Assembly (NCBI RefSeq): GCF_001940525.2
Contig: NZ_CP019437.1
Coordinates: 1,710,501-1,774,500, forward strand
Direction of reading: 5' to 3'
DNA length: 64,000 bases
Source: Thioclava nitratireducens
GTDB taxonomy: Bacteria; Pseudomonadota; Alphaproteobacteria; Rhodobacterales; Rhodobacteraceae
The first letter of the stretch is position 1; every line of letters starts with the position of its first letter. The notes beneath the pieces were generated by a model that did not search any database, was not told where the DNA came from, and saw nothing but the letters and a program-made list of their open reading frames with translations. This document shows positions 11,152 through 21,194 of this stretch, piece by piece. Both the position numbers and the translations under genes were made by a program.

Positions 11152-12689
11152 TGCAACACCTTCTTTCCATCGTCATCTTCACGCCCGCCGTGGCGGCGCT
11201 GATCCTCGCGCTGGTTCTGCGTGGCGGCTCGCCCGAGGCTGACCGCAACGCGAAATGGGTGGCGCTGACCGCGACTTCGGTCACTTTCCTGATCTCGCTG
11301 TTCCTGCTGGCCGGGTTCGACCCGTCCAACACCGGCTTCCAGTTCATGGAGAAATACTCCTGGATCATGGGCTTCCAGTACCGCGTGGGTGTCGACGGGC
11401 TGTCGATCCTCTTCGTGATGCTGACCACGTTCATGATGCCGCTGGTGATCATCGGCAGCTGGAACGTCACCGACCGCGTGAAGGAATACATGATCGCCTT
11501 CCTCGTCCTCGAGACGCTGATGGTGGGCACCTTCGTCACGCTCGATCTGGTGCTGTTCTACCTGTTCTTCGAAGCAGGCCTGATCCCGATGTTCCTGATC
11601 ATCGGCATCTGGGGGGGCAAGCAGCGCGTCTACGCCGCGTTCAAGTTCTTCCTCTATACCTTCTTCGGCTCGGTCTTCATGCTGGTGTCGATCATCTACA
11701 TCTACTTCCACACCGGAACGACGGACATGCCGGGGCTACTCGTCTACGAGTTCCCATACACACCGGTGGATGTTCTGGGGATATCGATCCCCGGCGGGGT
11801 GCAAACGCTGCTGTGGATCGGCTTCTTCATCTCCTTCGCGATCAAGATGCCGCTCTGGCCGGTGCATACCTGGCTTCCCGCAGCGCACGTTCAGGCCCCG
11901 ACGGCCGGTTCGGTCGTGCTGGCGGCGATCCTGCTGAAACTGGCTGATTACGGCTTCCTGCGCTTCTCGCTGCCGATGTTCCCGGTGGGCAACATCGTCG
12001 TGGGCCCCTGGGCGATGTGGCTCGCGGTGATCGCGATCATCTGGACCTCGCTGGTGGCGCTGGTGCAGACCGATATCAAACGCGTCATCGCGTATAGCTC
12101 GGTCGCGCACATGGCCTATGTGCTGCTCGGGATCTTCTCGGGGACGCAGCAGGGCATCGAGGGCGGGATCTTCCTCGTCGTCTCGCACGGCTTCGTCTCG
12201 GGCGCGCTGTTCCTTCTGGTCGGCGTCATCTACGAACGAATGCACACCCGCGAGATCGACGCCTATGGCGGCCTCGTCAAGCGGATGCCGGCCTATGCGA
12301 CGATCTTCATGTTCTTCACCATGGCCAATGTGGGGCTGCCGGGTACCGGTAACTTCGTCGGGGAATTCCTGACGCTCGCCGGGACGTTCCAGGTCAACAC
12401 CTGGGCCGCGATGTTCGCGACCTCCGGCGTGATCCTCTCGGCCGCCTACGCGCTCTGGCTCTATCGCCGGGTCGTCTTCGGCGACCTGATCAAGGAGAGC
12501 CTGCGCTCGATCACCGATCTCACCACGCGCGAGAAGTGGATCTTCGCGCCGCTGGTGGCGATGACCCTGATCCTTGGCGTCTACCCCGATCTGGTGACCA
12601 ACATCATCGGGCCGTCGGTGACGCAACTCGTCCAGAACTATCACGATGCCTTGCCGGACACGTATCTGTCCGACCTGGTCGAACACTGA
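11151..12689 (+). CDS. nuoM: NADH-quinone oxidoreductase subunit M
   Basis: A 512-residue antiporter-like subunit (ND4) with about 14 helices. The channel motifs include [22 protein letters not shown], with the key glutamate in helix 5, and [23 protein letters not shown] split across the helix 7-8 region, plus [17 protein letters not shown]. Length is close to the family norm (about 500-515). It starts at an ATG overlapping the nuoL stop and ends 11 bases before nuoN. Confidence 0.98.
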   Translation: MQHLLSIVIFTPAVAALILALVLRGGSPEADRNAKWVALTATSVTFLISLFLLAGFDPSNTGFQFMEKYSWIMGFQYRVGVDGLSILFVMLTTFMMPLVIIGSWNVTDRVKEYMIAFLVLETLMVGTFVTLDLVLFYLFFEAGLIPMFLIIGIWGGKQRVYAAFKFFLYTFFGSVFMLVSIIYIYFHTGTTDMPGLLVYEFPYTPVDVLGISIPGGVQTLLWIGFFISFAIKMPLWPVHTWLPAAHVQAPTAGSVVLAAILLKLADYGFLRFSLPMFPVGNIVVGPWAMWLAVIAIIWTSLVALVQTDIKRVIAYSSVAHMAYVLLGIFSGTQQGIEGGIFLVVSHGFVSGALFLLVGVIYERMHTREIDAYGGLVKRMPAYATIFMFFTMANVGLPGTGNFVGEFLTLAGTFQVNTWAAMFATSGVILSAAYALWLYRRVVFGDLIKESLRSITDLTTREKWIFAPLVAMTLILGVYPDLVTNIIGPSVTQLVQNYHDALPDTYLSDLVEH

Positions 12690-12700
12690 GGAGCTGAGGG

Positions 12701-14140
12701 ATGACTTCTGCGGATTTCTCGATCGTCCTTCCGGAGTTTTTGCTCGCCGTCTACGCGATGGTGGCCCTGCTCGCGGGTGTGTGGTTCGGCAAGGACAAGC
12801 TTGCGCCGACGCTGCTGTGGATCACCTCCGGCGTCATGCTGGTGATCGCGGCCTGGATCGGCCTGGCCGAGGTGGGCTCGCATGAGGCCTTCGGCGGCCT
12901 CTTCATCGACGACGCGTTCTCGCGCTTCACCAAGGTGATGATCCTGATCGCGGCCGCGCTGGTGCTCGCGATGGGCACCGATTACATGCAGCGCCGCGGC
13001 CTGCTGCGCTTCGAATACCCGATCCTCGCGACGCTGGCCGTCATCGGCATGATGATGATGGTTTCGGCGGGCAACCTCATGTCGCTCTACATGGGGCTTG
13101 AGCTGCAATCGCTCGCGCTCTACATCGTGGCCGCGCTGCGCCGCGAGAGCGAGAAGAGCTCGGAAGCGGGTCTGAAGTATTTCGTCCTTGGCGCGCTGTC
13201 CTCGGGCATCCTGCTCTACGGCGCTTCGCTGACCTACGGCTTCGCGGGCACCACGCAATTCGCGGGCATCATCGGGGTCGTGCAAGCCGGTCACCTGCCG
13301 ATCGGCCTGCTGTTCGGCATGGTCTTCCTGATCGCCGGTCTCGCCTTCAAGGTCTCGGCAGTGCCGTTCCACATGTGGACACCCGACGTCTACGAGGGCT
13401 CGCCCACGCCGGTCACCGCCTTCTTCGCAACGGCGCCGAAGATCGCCGCGATGGCGCTGATCGCCCGGCTCGTCTTCGACGCCTTCGGCCAGGTGCCGGC
13501 GGAGTGGGGCCAGATCCTCGCGCTGCTCGCGGGCCTGTCTATGGTCTGGGGCTCGGTCGCGGCGATCGGTCAGTCGAACATCAAGCGCCTGATGGCCTAT
13601 TCCTCGATCACCCATATGGGCTACGTGTTGCTGGGCCTCTCGGCGGGCACGGTCGAGGGTGTGCAGTCGATGCTGACCTACATGGCGATCTACGTGACGA
13701 TGAATGTCGGCGTCTTCGCCTTCATGCTTTCGATGGAGCGTGACGGCCAGCCGGTGACCGAACTCAAGGCGCTCAATCAATACGCCCGTCAGGCCCCGGT
13801 CAAGGCGCTGGCGATGCTGGTGCTGCTGTTCTCGCTCGCCGGTGTGCCGCCGATGCTGGGCTTCTTCGCCAAGTTCGCGGTGCTCGAAGCGGCGCTGCAC
13901 GCGGGCTATATCTGGCTCGTGCTGCTCGGCGTGATCGCCTCGGTCGTGGCGGCCTTCTACTACCTGCGGATCGTGTTCTACATGTATTTCGGCAAGGAGA
14001 CGGATCCGCTCGACAATCGGATGCCCGCGATCCAGTGGGGCCTTCTGGTGGTCTCGGCGCTGGCGATGCTGATCGGCATCTTCAACCTCTTCGGCATCGA
14101 GGGCGCGGCCCAGGCTGCGGCGGCGGCTCTTGTCAACTGA
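12701..14140 (+). CDS. nuoN: NADH-quinone oxidoreductase subunit N
   Basis: A 479-residue antiporter-like subunit (ND2). Recognisable segments are [39 protein letters not shown] and [21 protein letters not shown]. It is the last complex I gene; the next reading frame, birA, begins 11 bases before its stop, so the operon continues into cofactor genes. The ribosome site is GAGGAGCTGAGGG just before the ATG. Confidence 0.98.
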   Translation: MTSADFSIVLPEFLLAVYAMVALLAGVWFGKDKLAPTLLWITSGVMLVIAAWIGLAEVGSHEAFGGLFIDDAFSRFTKVMILIAAALVLAMGTDYMQRRGLLRFEYPILATLAVIGMMMMVSAGNLMSLYMGLELQSLALYIVAALRRESEKSSEAGLKYFVLGALSSGILLYGASLTYGFAGTTQFAGIIGVVQAGHLPIGLLFGMVFLIAGLAFKVSAVPFHMWTPDVYEGSPTPVTAFFATAPKIAAMALIARLVFDAFGQVPAEWGQILALLAGLSMVWGSVAAIGQSNIKRLMAYSSITHMGYVLLGLSAGTVEGVQSMLTYMAIYVTMNVGVFAFMLSMERDGQPVTELKALNQYARQAPVKALAMLVLLFSLAGVPPMLGFFAKFAVLEAALHAGYIWLVLLGVIASVVAAFYYLRIVFYMYFGKETDPLDNRMPAIQWGLLVVSALAMLIGIFNLFGIEGAAQAAAAALVN

Positions 14141-14882
14141 GCGCGATGACTGGCCCGAGGGCGTGGCGCGACACGTCCTGCCCTCGGTCGATAGCACCAT
14201 GGATGAAGCGGCCCGGCTAGCGCCGGGCCTCTCCGGTTCAGCCTGGATCTTCGCGCATGAGCAGACTGCCGCGCGCGGCAGGCGCGGGCGGGCGTGGCGC
14301 GCGCCATCCGGCAATTTCTCGGCGACTCTGGTGATGCGGCCCGAAGGCGGGCTGGCTCATGCCGCGCTCTATTCCTTCGTCGCGGCACTCGCGTTGGAGG
14401 CCGCGCTCGCGCATGTCGCGGGACCGCATGCGCGGCTGACCATCAAATGGCCCAATGACGTACTGCTGAACGGCGGCAAAGTCGCGGGCATCCTGCTCGA
14501 GAGCCTGCAGGGCGCAGAGACAATCGCGATTGGCATCGGCGTGAACCTCGCAGTGGCCCCCGAGCGGTCCGAGATCGAGCCCGAGGCGATGGCGCCGGTC
14601 AGCCTGCTGGGCGAGACCGGGATGCAGATCGCTCCGGTCGACTTCCTGCCGATGCTGGCGCAGGCCTTCGATCATTATGATCGACAGTTCCGCGATTACG
14701 GCTTCGACGCGATCCGCAATGCGTGGCTCGCGCGGGCGGCGCGTCTGGGCGAAGAAATCACCGCACGCGTCGGCGGCGAAACCTATCGCGGCACCTTCGA
14801 GACGATTGACCAGACCGGCGCGCTGATCCTGACGACGCCCGAGGGCCGCCGTGCCATCTCGGCGGCGGATATCTTTTTCTGA
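14130..14882 (+). CDS. birA: Biotin--[acetyl-CoA-carboxylase] ligase (no DNA-binding domain)
   Basis: A 250-residue biotin protein ligase that activates biotin with ATP and attaches it to the carrier protein of acetyl-CoA carboxylase. The catalytic loop appears as [13 protein letters not shown] (GRGRxGRxW type), and [20 protein letters not shown] is the core substrate-binding segment. There is no N-terminal winged helix, so it cannot be the E. coli-type repressor. The only start that keeps the DDWPEGV segment is a TTG at 14130 overlapping the end of nuoN; the next in-frame candidate is GTG 14163. In related genomes birA also follows nuoN. Confidence 0.93.
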   Translation: MSTERDDWPEGVARHVLPSVDSTMDEAARLAPGLSGSAWIFAHEQTAARGRRGRAWRAPSGNFSATLVMRPEGGLAHAALYSFVAALALEAALAHVAGPHARLTIKWPNDVLLNGGKVAGILLESLQGAETIAIGIGVNLAVAPERSEIEPEAMAPVSLLGETGMQIAPVDFLPMLAQAFDHYDRQFRDYGFDAIRNAWLARAARLGEEITARVGGETYRGTFETIDQTGALILTTPEGRRAISAADIFF

Positions 14883-14898
14883 GCGGAAGGGGGGAGCC

Positions 14899-15675
14899 AT
14901 GCTTCTCTGCATCGACTGCGGCAACACCAACACCGTCTTCTCGGTCTGGAACGGGACGGATTTCATCGCCACTTGGCGGATGGAAACCAATCACCAGCGA
15001 ACGGCGGACGAATATTTCCTCTGGCTGTCCGGCATGATGCGCGTGCAGGAGATCGCAGGCGCGATCACCGAGGTCATTATCTCCTCGACCGTGCCGCGGG
15101 TGGTCTTCAACCTGCGGGTTCTGTCTAACCGTTACTTCAACTGCCGCCCGTTGGTCGTCGGCAAGCCCGAATGCCGCCTACCGGTGGAGCCCCGCGTCGA
15201 TCCGGGCACGACCGTCGGGCCGGATCGCCTCGTGAACACGGTTGCGGGCTATGACCGGCATGGCGGCGATATCGTCGTCGTCGATTTCGGTACTGCGACC
15301 ACTTTCGACGTGGTCGCCTCCGACGGGGCCTATATCGGCGGGGTGATCGCACCCGGCGTCAACCTGTCGCTCGAGGCGTTGCACGCCTCCGCGGCCGCCC
15401 TACCTCATGTCGATGTGACGATGCCCGAGAAGGCGATCGGCACCAACACCGTCGCCTGTATCCAATCGGGCGTTTTCTGGGGCTATATCGGCCTCGTCGA
15501 AGGCGTCGTGCGCCAAATCCGGCTCGAGCGGGACCGACCGATGAAAGTCATCGCGACCGGCGGTCTGGCAGAGCTGTTCAGTCAGGGGTTCGACCTGTTT
15601 GACAGTGTGGAATACGACCTTACCATGCACGGCCTTCGCCTCCTCAACGACTATAACAAGGACCTTCCCGCGTGA
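14899..15675 (+). CDS. coaX: Type III pantothenate kinase
   Basis: A 258-residue ASKHA-fold kinase catalysing the first step of coenzyme A synthesis. The phosphate-binding segment CIDCGNTNTVF with Asp6 is at the N-terminus; GPDRLVN and VVDFGTATTFDVV are the other family signatures. The ATG at 14899 has GGGGGAG at 14889-14896 region immediately upstream; the open frame reaches further back but lies inside birA. It overlaps rnj by 4 bases. CoaD, a later enzyme in the same pathway, is encoded at 41290. Confidence 0.96.
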   Translation: MLLCIDCGNTNTVFSVWNGTDFIATWRMETNHQRTADEYFLWLSGMMRVQEIAGAITEVIISSTVPRVVFNLRVLSNRYFNCRPLVVGKPECRLPVEPRVDPGTTVGPDRLVNTVAGYDRHGGDIVVVDFGTATTFDVVASDGAYIGGVIAPGVNLSLEALHASAAALPHVDVTMPEKAIGTNTVACIQSGVFWGYIGLVEGVVRQIRLERDRPMKVIATGGLAELFSQGFDLFDSVEYDLTMHGLRLLNDYNKDLPA

Positions 15676-17345
15676 GTGACAGACTGATCTACCTCCCCCT
15701 CGGCGGTGCCGGCGAAATCGGCATGAACGCCTATGTCTACGGCTACGGCCCAGAGGGGAAAGAGCGGCTGATCGTTGTCGATCTGGGCGTGACTTTCCCG
15801 GATATGGACGGCACGCCCGGCGTCGACCTGATCTTCGCCGATCTCGAATGGCTGGAAGCGAATGCCGACCGCATCGACGCGATCTTCATCACCCACGCGC
15901 ATGAGGACCACATCGGCGCGCTGCCGCATGTCTGGAACAAGCTGCGCAAGCCGGTCTACGCGCGCGCTTTCACCGGTCGGATCGGCCAGCTGAAGCTGGA
16001 AGAGGCGGGCATCCCGCCCGAGACGATCCAGATCGTCGAGCCGCGCCCGAAGGTGATCGAGGCCGGCCCGTTCAAGGTGCAATTCGTGCCGATCTCGCAT
16101 TCGATCCCCGAAAGCTCCGGCCTCATCATCGACACACCTGCTGGCCGCGTCGTGCATACGGGCGACTTCAAGCTCGACGGCAACCCGATCGTCGGCGAGC
16201 CCTTCGACCCCGAAATGTGGCATGCCATTGCCAAGGAAGGCGAAGGCGTGAAGGTTCTGGTGAGCGATTCCACAAACGTCTTCTCCCCGCTGCCGGGCCG
16301 CTCGGAGGCCACTTTGGCCGAGCCGATCTCGGAACTCATCCGCGCGCAGACCGGCATGGTCGTCGCGACCACCTTCGCCTCGAACGTGGCGCGCCTGAAG
16401 ACGCTTGCCGAAGCGGGCAAAGCCGCGGGTCGGTCAGTCTGCCTGCTGGGGCGTGCGATGAAGCGCATGGTCTCGGTCGCCGAGGAAACCGGCGTGCTGA
16501 AAGGCATGCCCGGCACGATCTCGGCGGAAGAGGCGACCGACGTGCCGCGCCAGAACCTAATGCTGATCGTGACCGGCTCCCAGGGCGAGCGACGCGCTGC
16601 CTCGGCCCAGCTGAGCCGCGGCAAGTACCTGGGGCTCGAGATGAAGGAGGGGGACACGTTCCTGTTCTCCTCGAAGACGATTCCGGGCAACGAGCGCGGC
16701 GTGATCCGGATCATGAACGCCTTCTCCGAGATGGGAGTCGACGTGGTGGACGATCACGGCGGGCTCTATCATGTCTCGGGCCACGCCAACCGCCCCGATC
16801 TCGAAGCGGTGCACGAACTGATCGCGCCGAAGATGCTGATCCCGATGCATGGCGAGCATCGCCACCTGCGCGAACATGCGAAGCTGGCGGCGGACAAGGG
16901 CATCGCGTCGGAAGTCGCGACGAACGGCACGATGATCGACCTGACCGGCGAGGTGCCGAAAGTCGTCGAATATATCGAAGCGGGCCGCACCTATCTCGAC
17001 GGTTCGGTGCAGATCGGCGCGATGGACGGCGTGGTGCGCGACCGGATGCGCATGGCGCTGAACGGCTTGTGCCTCGTGACGGTGATCCTCGACGAGCAGG
17101 ACCAACCGCTGGGCGAGCCCTGGGTCGAGCTGAACGGCTTGCCGAAACTGGGCCGCTCCGGCGCGCCGCTGGCCGAGACGATCGAGGACGAGATGACCGA
17201 ATATCTTGAGCGCGCGCCGGTCAAGATCCTGAGCAATGACGACAAGCTGGACGAGGGCCTGCGCCGCATCGCCCGTCAGGTCGCGATGGAAGAGATTGGC
17301 AAGAAGCCCGAAGTGATCGTCGTCACGAGCCGTCTGACCGAGTGA
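15672..17345 (+). CDS. rnj: Ribonuclease J
   Basis: A 557-residue metallo-beta-lactamase/beta-CASP RNase, with endonuclease and 5'-exonuclease activity in RNA processing and decay. The metal-binding motif THAHEDHIG has His75, His77, Asp79 and His80; HTGDFKLD, SDSTN and TTFASNVARL follow, with the late motif HVSGHANRPDL and PMHGEHRHL. Length fits the alphaproteobacterial RNase J family (about 555). The start is a GTG overlapping the coaX stop. It is the last gene of the long nuo-birA-coaX-rnj run. Confidence 0.97.
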   Translation: MSDRLIYLPLGGAGEIGMNAYVYGYGPEGKERLIVVDLGVTFPDMDGTPGVDLIFADLEWLEANADRIDAIFITHAHEDHIGALPHVWNKLRKPVYARAFTGRIGQLKLEEAGIPPETIQIVEPRPKVIEAGPFKVQFVPISHSIPESSGLIIDTPAGRVVHTGDFKLDGNPIVGEPFDPEMWHAIAKEGEGVKVLVSDSTNVFSPLPGRSEATLAEPISELIRAQTGMVVATTFASNVARLKTLAEAGKAAGRSVCLLGRAMKRMVSVAEETGVLKGMPGTISAEEATDVPRQNLMLIVTGSQGERRAASAQLSRGKYLGLEMKEGDTFLFSSKTIPGNERGVIRIMNAFSEMGVDVVDDHGGLYHVSGHANRPDLEAVHELIAPKMLIPMHGEHRHLREHAKLAADKGIASEVATNGTMIDLTGEVPKVVEYIEAGRTYLDGSVQIGAMDGVVRDRMRMALNGLCLVTVILDEQDQPLGEPWVELNGLPKLGRSGAPLAETIEDEMTEYLERAPVKILSNDDKLDEGLRRIARQVAMEEIGKKPEVIVVTSRLTE

Positions 17346-17415
17346 GCGCGAGTCCGCGCCGTCGATGGCGCGGATCGCGAAGGGGTAGGGCATCGCCCCA
17401 TCCTCAGAGACAAAG

Positions 17416-17447
17416 AAAAACCCCGCCGGAGGACGCCTCCGGCGGGG
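17416..17447 (-). terminator. Rho-independent terminator of the helicase gene
   Basis: A perfect 12-bp stem (17421-17432 with 17436-17447) and a 3-base loop. Read on the minus strand it is followed by a run of T (AAAAA at 17416-17420 on plus), as expected for the DEAD-box helicase gene ending at 17471. On the plus strand only a short TTTT lies a few bases away, so it may also slow transcription leaving rnj. Confidence 0.85.
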
Positions 17448-17470
17448 ATACTTTTGCCAATACGAAAGCG

Positions 17471-19036
17471 TCAGCTGTCCGCGCTGTCCTCGGCGGTCTC
17501 TTCGATCGCGCCGGGGCGGAAGGAAACGGTGAGGAAGTCCGGGACGTGGTCGCCCATGCCCACCACTTCGTTCTCACGCTCGCGACGGTTGCGGCCCCCG
17601 CGGGAGCGGCGTGCGTTGCCTTCGTCACTACCCTGATCGCGGGGCTGCGATTTCGGCGCGCTCGCGGTCTCCTGGGGCTCGCTGCGAGCCTCTTCGGGTT
17701 GAGCCTCGGTCTTGGGAACTTCTTTTTGCTCTTGCGGCGCGGCGATCTGCGGTTGCTGCGTCTCTTCGCTGCGCTCGCGTTTCGAGCCACGCCCGCCGCG
17801 ATCGCGGCTGCGCCCGCCACGCGAACGACCGCCCTTGGAGTCCTCGCGCTTGCGCGCGGGCTGCTTCGCACCTTCGGACAGCTCGAACCCTTCCGGCGGC
17901 TCGGCGCGCGGGATTTCCTGCTCGACGAGGCTTTCGATCTGGCCGAGGAATTTCTCGTCCGAGGGGACCGCGATCGAGATCGCCGTGCCCTTGCGGCCCG
18001 CGCGACCGGTGCGGCCGATCCGGTGGACATAGTCCTCGGCATGCATCGGCAGGTCGTAGTTGAACACGTGGCTCACCGAAGGCACGTCGAGGCCGCGCGC
18101 GGCGACGTCAGAGGCAATCAGCAGCTTCAGCTTGCCATCGCGGAAACTCTCGAGCGTGCGGGTGCGCTGGCTCTGGTCGAGATCGCCATGGATCGGGGCC
18201 GCGTCGAAGCCGTATTTCTGCAGGCTTTTCGCAACGATATCCACGTCGACCTTGCGGTTGCAGAAGACGATCGCATTGGTGCAGGCCTCGCCCTCGGCCT
18301 CGATCACCGCGCGCAGCAATTCGCGTTTGGCTTTCGCGGTCTGGTCGCGGCGCGCCGGTTCGATCTCGATCAGCTTCTGGGTGATATTCGCGCCCGTCGT
18401 CGCCTGACGCGCCACTTCGATGCGCACCGGCGCATGCAGGAAGGTGTTGGTGATCCGCTCGATCTCGGGCGCCATCGTGGCCGAGAAGAACAGAGTTTGG
18501 CGCGTGAAGGGCGTCAGCTGGAAGATGCGTTCGATATCGGGGATGAACCCCATGTCGAGCATCCGGTCGGCCTCGTCCACGACCATGACCTTCACGTCGG
18601 TCAGGATCAGCTTGCCGCGCTCGAAATGGTCGAGCAGGCGGCCCGGCGTCGCGATCAGCACGTCGACGCCCTTGTCGATCAGTTTGTCCTGCTCTCCGAA
18701 CGATACGCCGCCGATCAGCAGCGCGCGGGTGAGCTTGGTGTTCTTGGCGTAGAGGTCGAAGTTCTCGGCGACCTGCGCTGCCAATTCGCGCGTCGGGCAC
18801 AGCACGAGCGAGCGCGGCATCCGGGCGCGGGCGCGGCCCCGACGCAGCAGCGTCAGCATCGGCAGGGTGAAGCTGGCGGTCTTGCCGGTCCCGGTCTGCG
18901 CGATGCCGAGCACGTCCTTGCCCTCGAGTGCGGGCGGAATGGCGCCAGCCTGAATGGGCGTCGGCTCTTCGTAGCCAGCGTCGACAACGGCGGAAAGGAC
19001 CTTCGGGTCCAGCTTCAGATCGGTGAATTTCGTCAT
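17471..19036 (-). CDS. DEAD/DEAH box RNA helicase (RhlE-like)
   Basis: A 521-residue ATP-dependent RNA helicase. Motifs in order: Q motif PTPIQAGAIPP, motif I AQTGTGKT, Ia PTRELAAQV, II DEAD (VVDEADRML), III SAT (FFSATM), then HGDLDQSQR, ARGLD and VI HRIGRTGRAGR. After the core, from about residue 385, comes a long Arg/Gly/Glu/Lys-rich tail, a likely RNA-binding region as in RhlE and CsdA. It is convergent with rnj and shares the intervening terminator. A possible promoter 122 bases upstream would give a long 5' leader. Confidence 0.95.
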   Translation of the reverse strand: MTKFTDLKLDPKVLSAVVDAGYEEPTPIQAGAIPPALEGKDVLGIAQTGTGKTASFTLPMLTLLRRGRARARMPRSLVLCPTRELAAQVAENFDLYAKNTKLTRALLIGGVSFGEQDKLIDKGVDVLIATPGRLLDHFERGKLILTDVKVMVVDEADRMLDMGFIPDIERIFQLTPFTRQTLFFSATMAPEIERITNTFLHAPVRIEVARQATTGANITQKLIEIEPARRDQTAKAKRELLRAVIEAEGEACTNAIVFCNRKVDVDIVAKSLQKYGFDAAPIHGDLDQSQRTRTLESFRDGKLKLLIASDVAARGLDVPSVSHVFNYDLPMHAEDYVHRIGRTGRAGRKGTAISIAVPSDEKFLGQIESLVEQEIPRAEPPEGFELSEGAKQPARKREDSKGGRSRGGRSRDRGGRGSKRERSEETQQPQIAAPQEQKEVPKTEAQPEEARSEPQETASAPKSQPRDQGSDEGNARRSRGGRNRRERENEVVGMGDHVPDFLTVSFRPGAIEETAEDSADS

Positions 19037-19158
19037 GGGTATCCTTGGTTTACCTTTAATCGCGTCCTGTCGCGACCCGCATCGGGCGGGGCCGCTATCG
19101 GGCGCTTGAGGAACCGGGCGCCCAGGAAGAGCCCCGCCGGATTACGGAGCTTGGCTGC

Positions 19159-19187
19159 GGCGTACCGGATTGCGACGCAAAGGTCAA
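19159..19187 (-). promoter_or_regulatory. Candidate sigma-70 promoter for the helicase gene
   Basis: On the minus strand TTGACC (19182-19187) is followed after 17 bases by TACGCC (19159-19164). The -35 is close to consensus and the -10 is weak. It would leave a leader of roughly 115 bases before the helicase ATG at 19036. The divergent antiporter gene must use another promoter in the same 275-base gap, which I could not identify. Confidence 0.35.
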
Positions 19188-19311
19188 TCTTTTCAGGGCA
19201 GGGCCGCTAACCGGCGGGCGGGACGCTCCTATGGCAAGGGGCTCTTGCAAAGGGGCACGGAACCTGACCTTCTGAACGGGGTTTGATCCCGAAGTGTGAC
19301 GAGGGACAGAT

Positions 19312-21191
19312 ATGGCAGTCGCGGAATCGGCGGGTCTCGGCCCGGTATTGGCCTTTGCGCTGGTAGGTGTTTGCGGTGTCGGCGCGCAATGGCTGGCATG
19401 GCGGATGCGCCTGCCGGCCATCGTGATCATGCTGGTCGCAGGGCTTATTGCGGGTCCAGCGACCGGGCTTTTGAACCCGAGCCGCGACTTCGGTGAGCTG
19501 CTGAGCCCGTTGATCGCGCTCGCGGTGGCGGTGATCCTGTTCGAGGGGGGTTCTCGCTGGATTTCCACCGTCTGGGCGATGCGAAAACCGGGGTCAGGCG
19601 GCTTGTCTTCATCGGCGCGCCGCTTGGCTGGTTTCTCTCGGCACTCGCGCTCGTCTGGGGCGCGGGGCTGAGTTGGGAAAGCGCGGCGGTCTTCGGCGGC
19701 ATCATGGTCGTTACCGGCCCGACGGTGATCGCGCCGCTTCTGCGCACGGCGAAACTTGCCCGCCGCCCCGCACGGCTGCTGCAATGGGAAGCCATCGTGA
19801 ACGACCCGATCGGCGCGCTGGCGGCGGTTCTGGCCTTCGAGGTGGTGTTCACGCTTCGCTCCAACCTGCCGATGGGCGAGGCGGTCTGGCATCTCGCGCT
19901 CGGGATCGGCTTTGCCGCGGCGATCGGCGGCGCGGTCGGCTGGGGCATCGCGCGCAGCTTCTCGCGCGGATGGGTGCCGGAATTCATGAAAGTCCCGGTG
20001 TTGTTCGCGACCCTTTTGGCGACCTTCGCGGTGACCGATTACGTGCTGCATGAAAGCGGGCTGCTCGCAGTGACGGTGATGGGGCTGGTGATCGGAAATG
20101 CCGATTTGCCCTCCTACGAGGAACTGCGTCGGTTCAAGGAGCATGCGACGGTGCTTCTGGTCTCGGGCGTGTTCATCCTGCTCGCCGCGAATATCGAGAT
20201 CGACCAGCTGGCCGCCCTCGACTGGCACGCGCTGTTGTTCGTCGTGCTGGTGGTGCTGGTCGCCCGCCCGATGACGGTGCTGATTTCGCTGATAGGGACG
20301 GGCCTGCCGCGCAACGAGCGCCTGCTGATCGCCTTCACCGGCCCGCGCGGGGTGGTGCTCGTGGCGGTTGCGGGCCTTTTCGGTCAGCGTCTGGCCGAGA
20401 TCGGGGTGGCCGACGGGCTGCGCATCGGGCCGCTGGCCTTCGTACTGGTGCTGGTGACTGTGATCGTGCACGGCTTCACCTTGGCGCCGCTGGCGCGGAA
20501 GCTGGGACTGGCCAATGCCGACAAGCCGGGGCTGCTGATCGTGGGCGGCTCGCGCTTCACGTCGGCGCTGGCCGAGACGCTGAACAAGGCCGAGGTGCCG
20601 GTGCTGATCACCGATCCGAACCATGCGCACCTGATCAGGCCCCGCGCCAATGGGCTCAAGACTTTCTACGGCGACATTCTGGGCGAGGCGGCGGAGGACA
20701 AGGTCGAGCTGATGGCCTATTCGACCCTGCTCGCCGCGACCGACAACGACGCCTATAACACGCTCGTCGCGACCGATCTCGCGCCCGAGCTGGGCCGCGA
20801 CAAAGTCTGGCAGGTGCCGCGCCAGAAGGACGATCGCGAACGCCACGCGCTGCCGACGCAGCTCGGTGGGCGCCGCTTTGGTGAGGGGCGCACGCTCGAG
20901 GGGTGGGAGACACTGCTCGCCGAGGGCTGGCGCTTCCGCGTGACCCGGATCACCGAGGAATACACGCTGGCCCAGTGGCGCGAGAAGCGACCCAAGGCGA
21001 AGCCCGTGATGGTCGTGGCGAAGAGCGGTGACCTTCGCTTCGTGATCGACCCGGCCGAAATGAAGGTCGAGCCGGGCGGGCGGATCATCTCGCTGCTGCC
21101 GCCCGAGGCCTTCGAGGAAGAGACCGCGCAGAAGGCCAAGGCCGGGGAGAAACCCTCGGGCCAGCCGGGTCCCGCCGCGCGGATCCCTTGA
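19312..21191 (+). pseudogene. Cation:proton antiporter (CPA1/NhaP-like) with RCK-like C-terminus, interrupted by a one-base frameshift
   Basis: Frame one runs from ATG 19312 to about 19550 and encodes the first helices up to VAVILFEGG. The continuation of the same protein is in the -1 frame (DFHRLGDAKTG..., visible from about 19551 and open to 21191). The second part holds the conserved VVTGPTVIAPLL and NDPIGALAAVLAFE segments, further membrane helices, and a nucleotide-binding TrkA-N/RCK-like domain (LLIVGGSRFTSALAETL). Adding one G to the six-G run at 19545-19550 restores one frame of about 626 codons. So either the gene is broken or a base was lost in sequencing. As written, translation stops at 19671. 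The intact protein would exchange Na+ or K+ for H+ at the inner membrane. Confidence 0.85.
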
Positions 21192-21194
21192 GGT

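Noticed and set aside
19545..19556. Programmed -1 ribosomal frameshift in the antiporter gene
   Set aside because: GGGGGGT lacks a good re-pairing option for the second tRNA and I see no stimulatory structure or upstream Shine-Dalgarno at the right distance. Base loss is the simpler reading.
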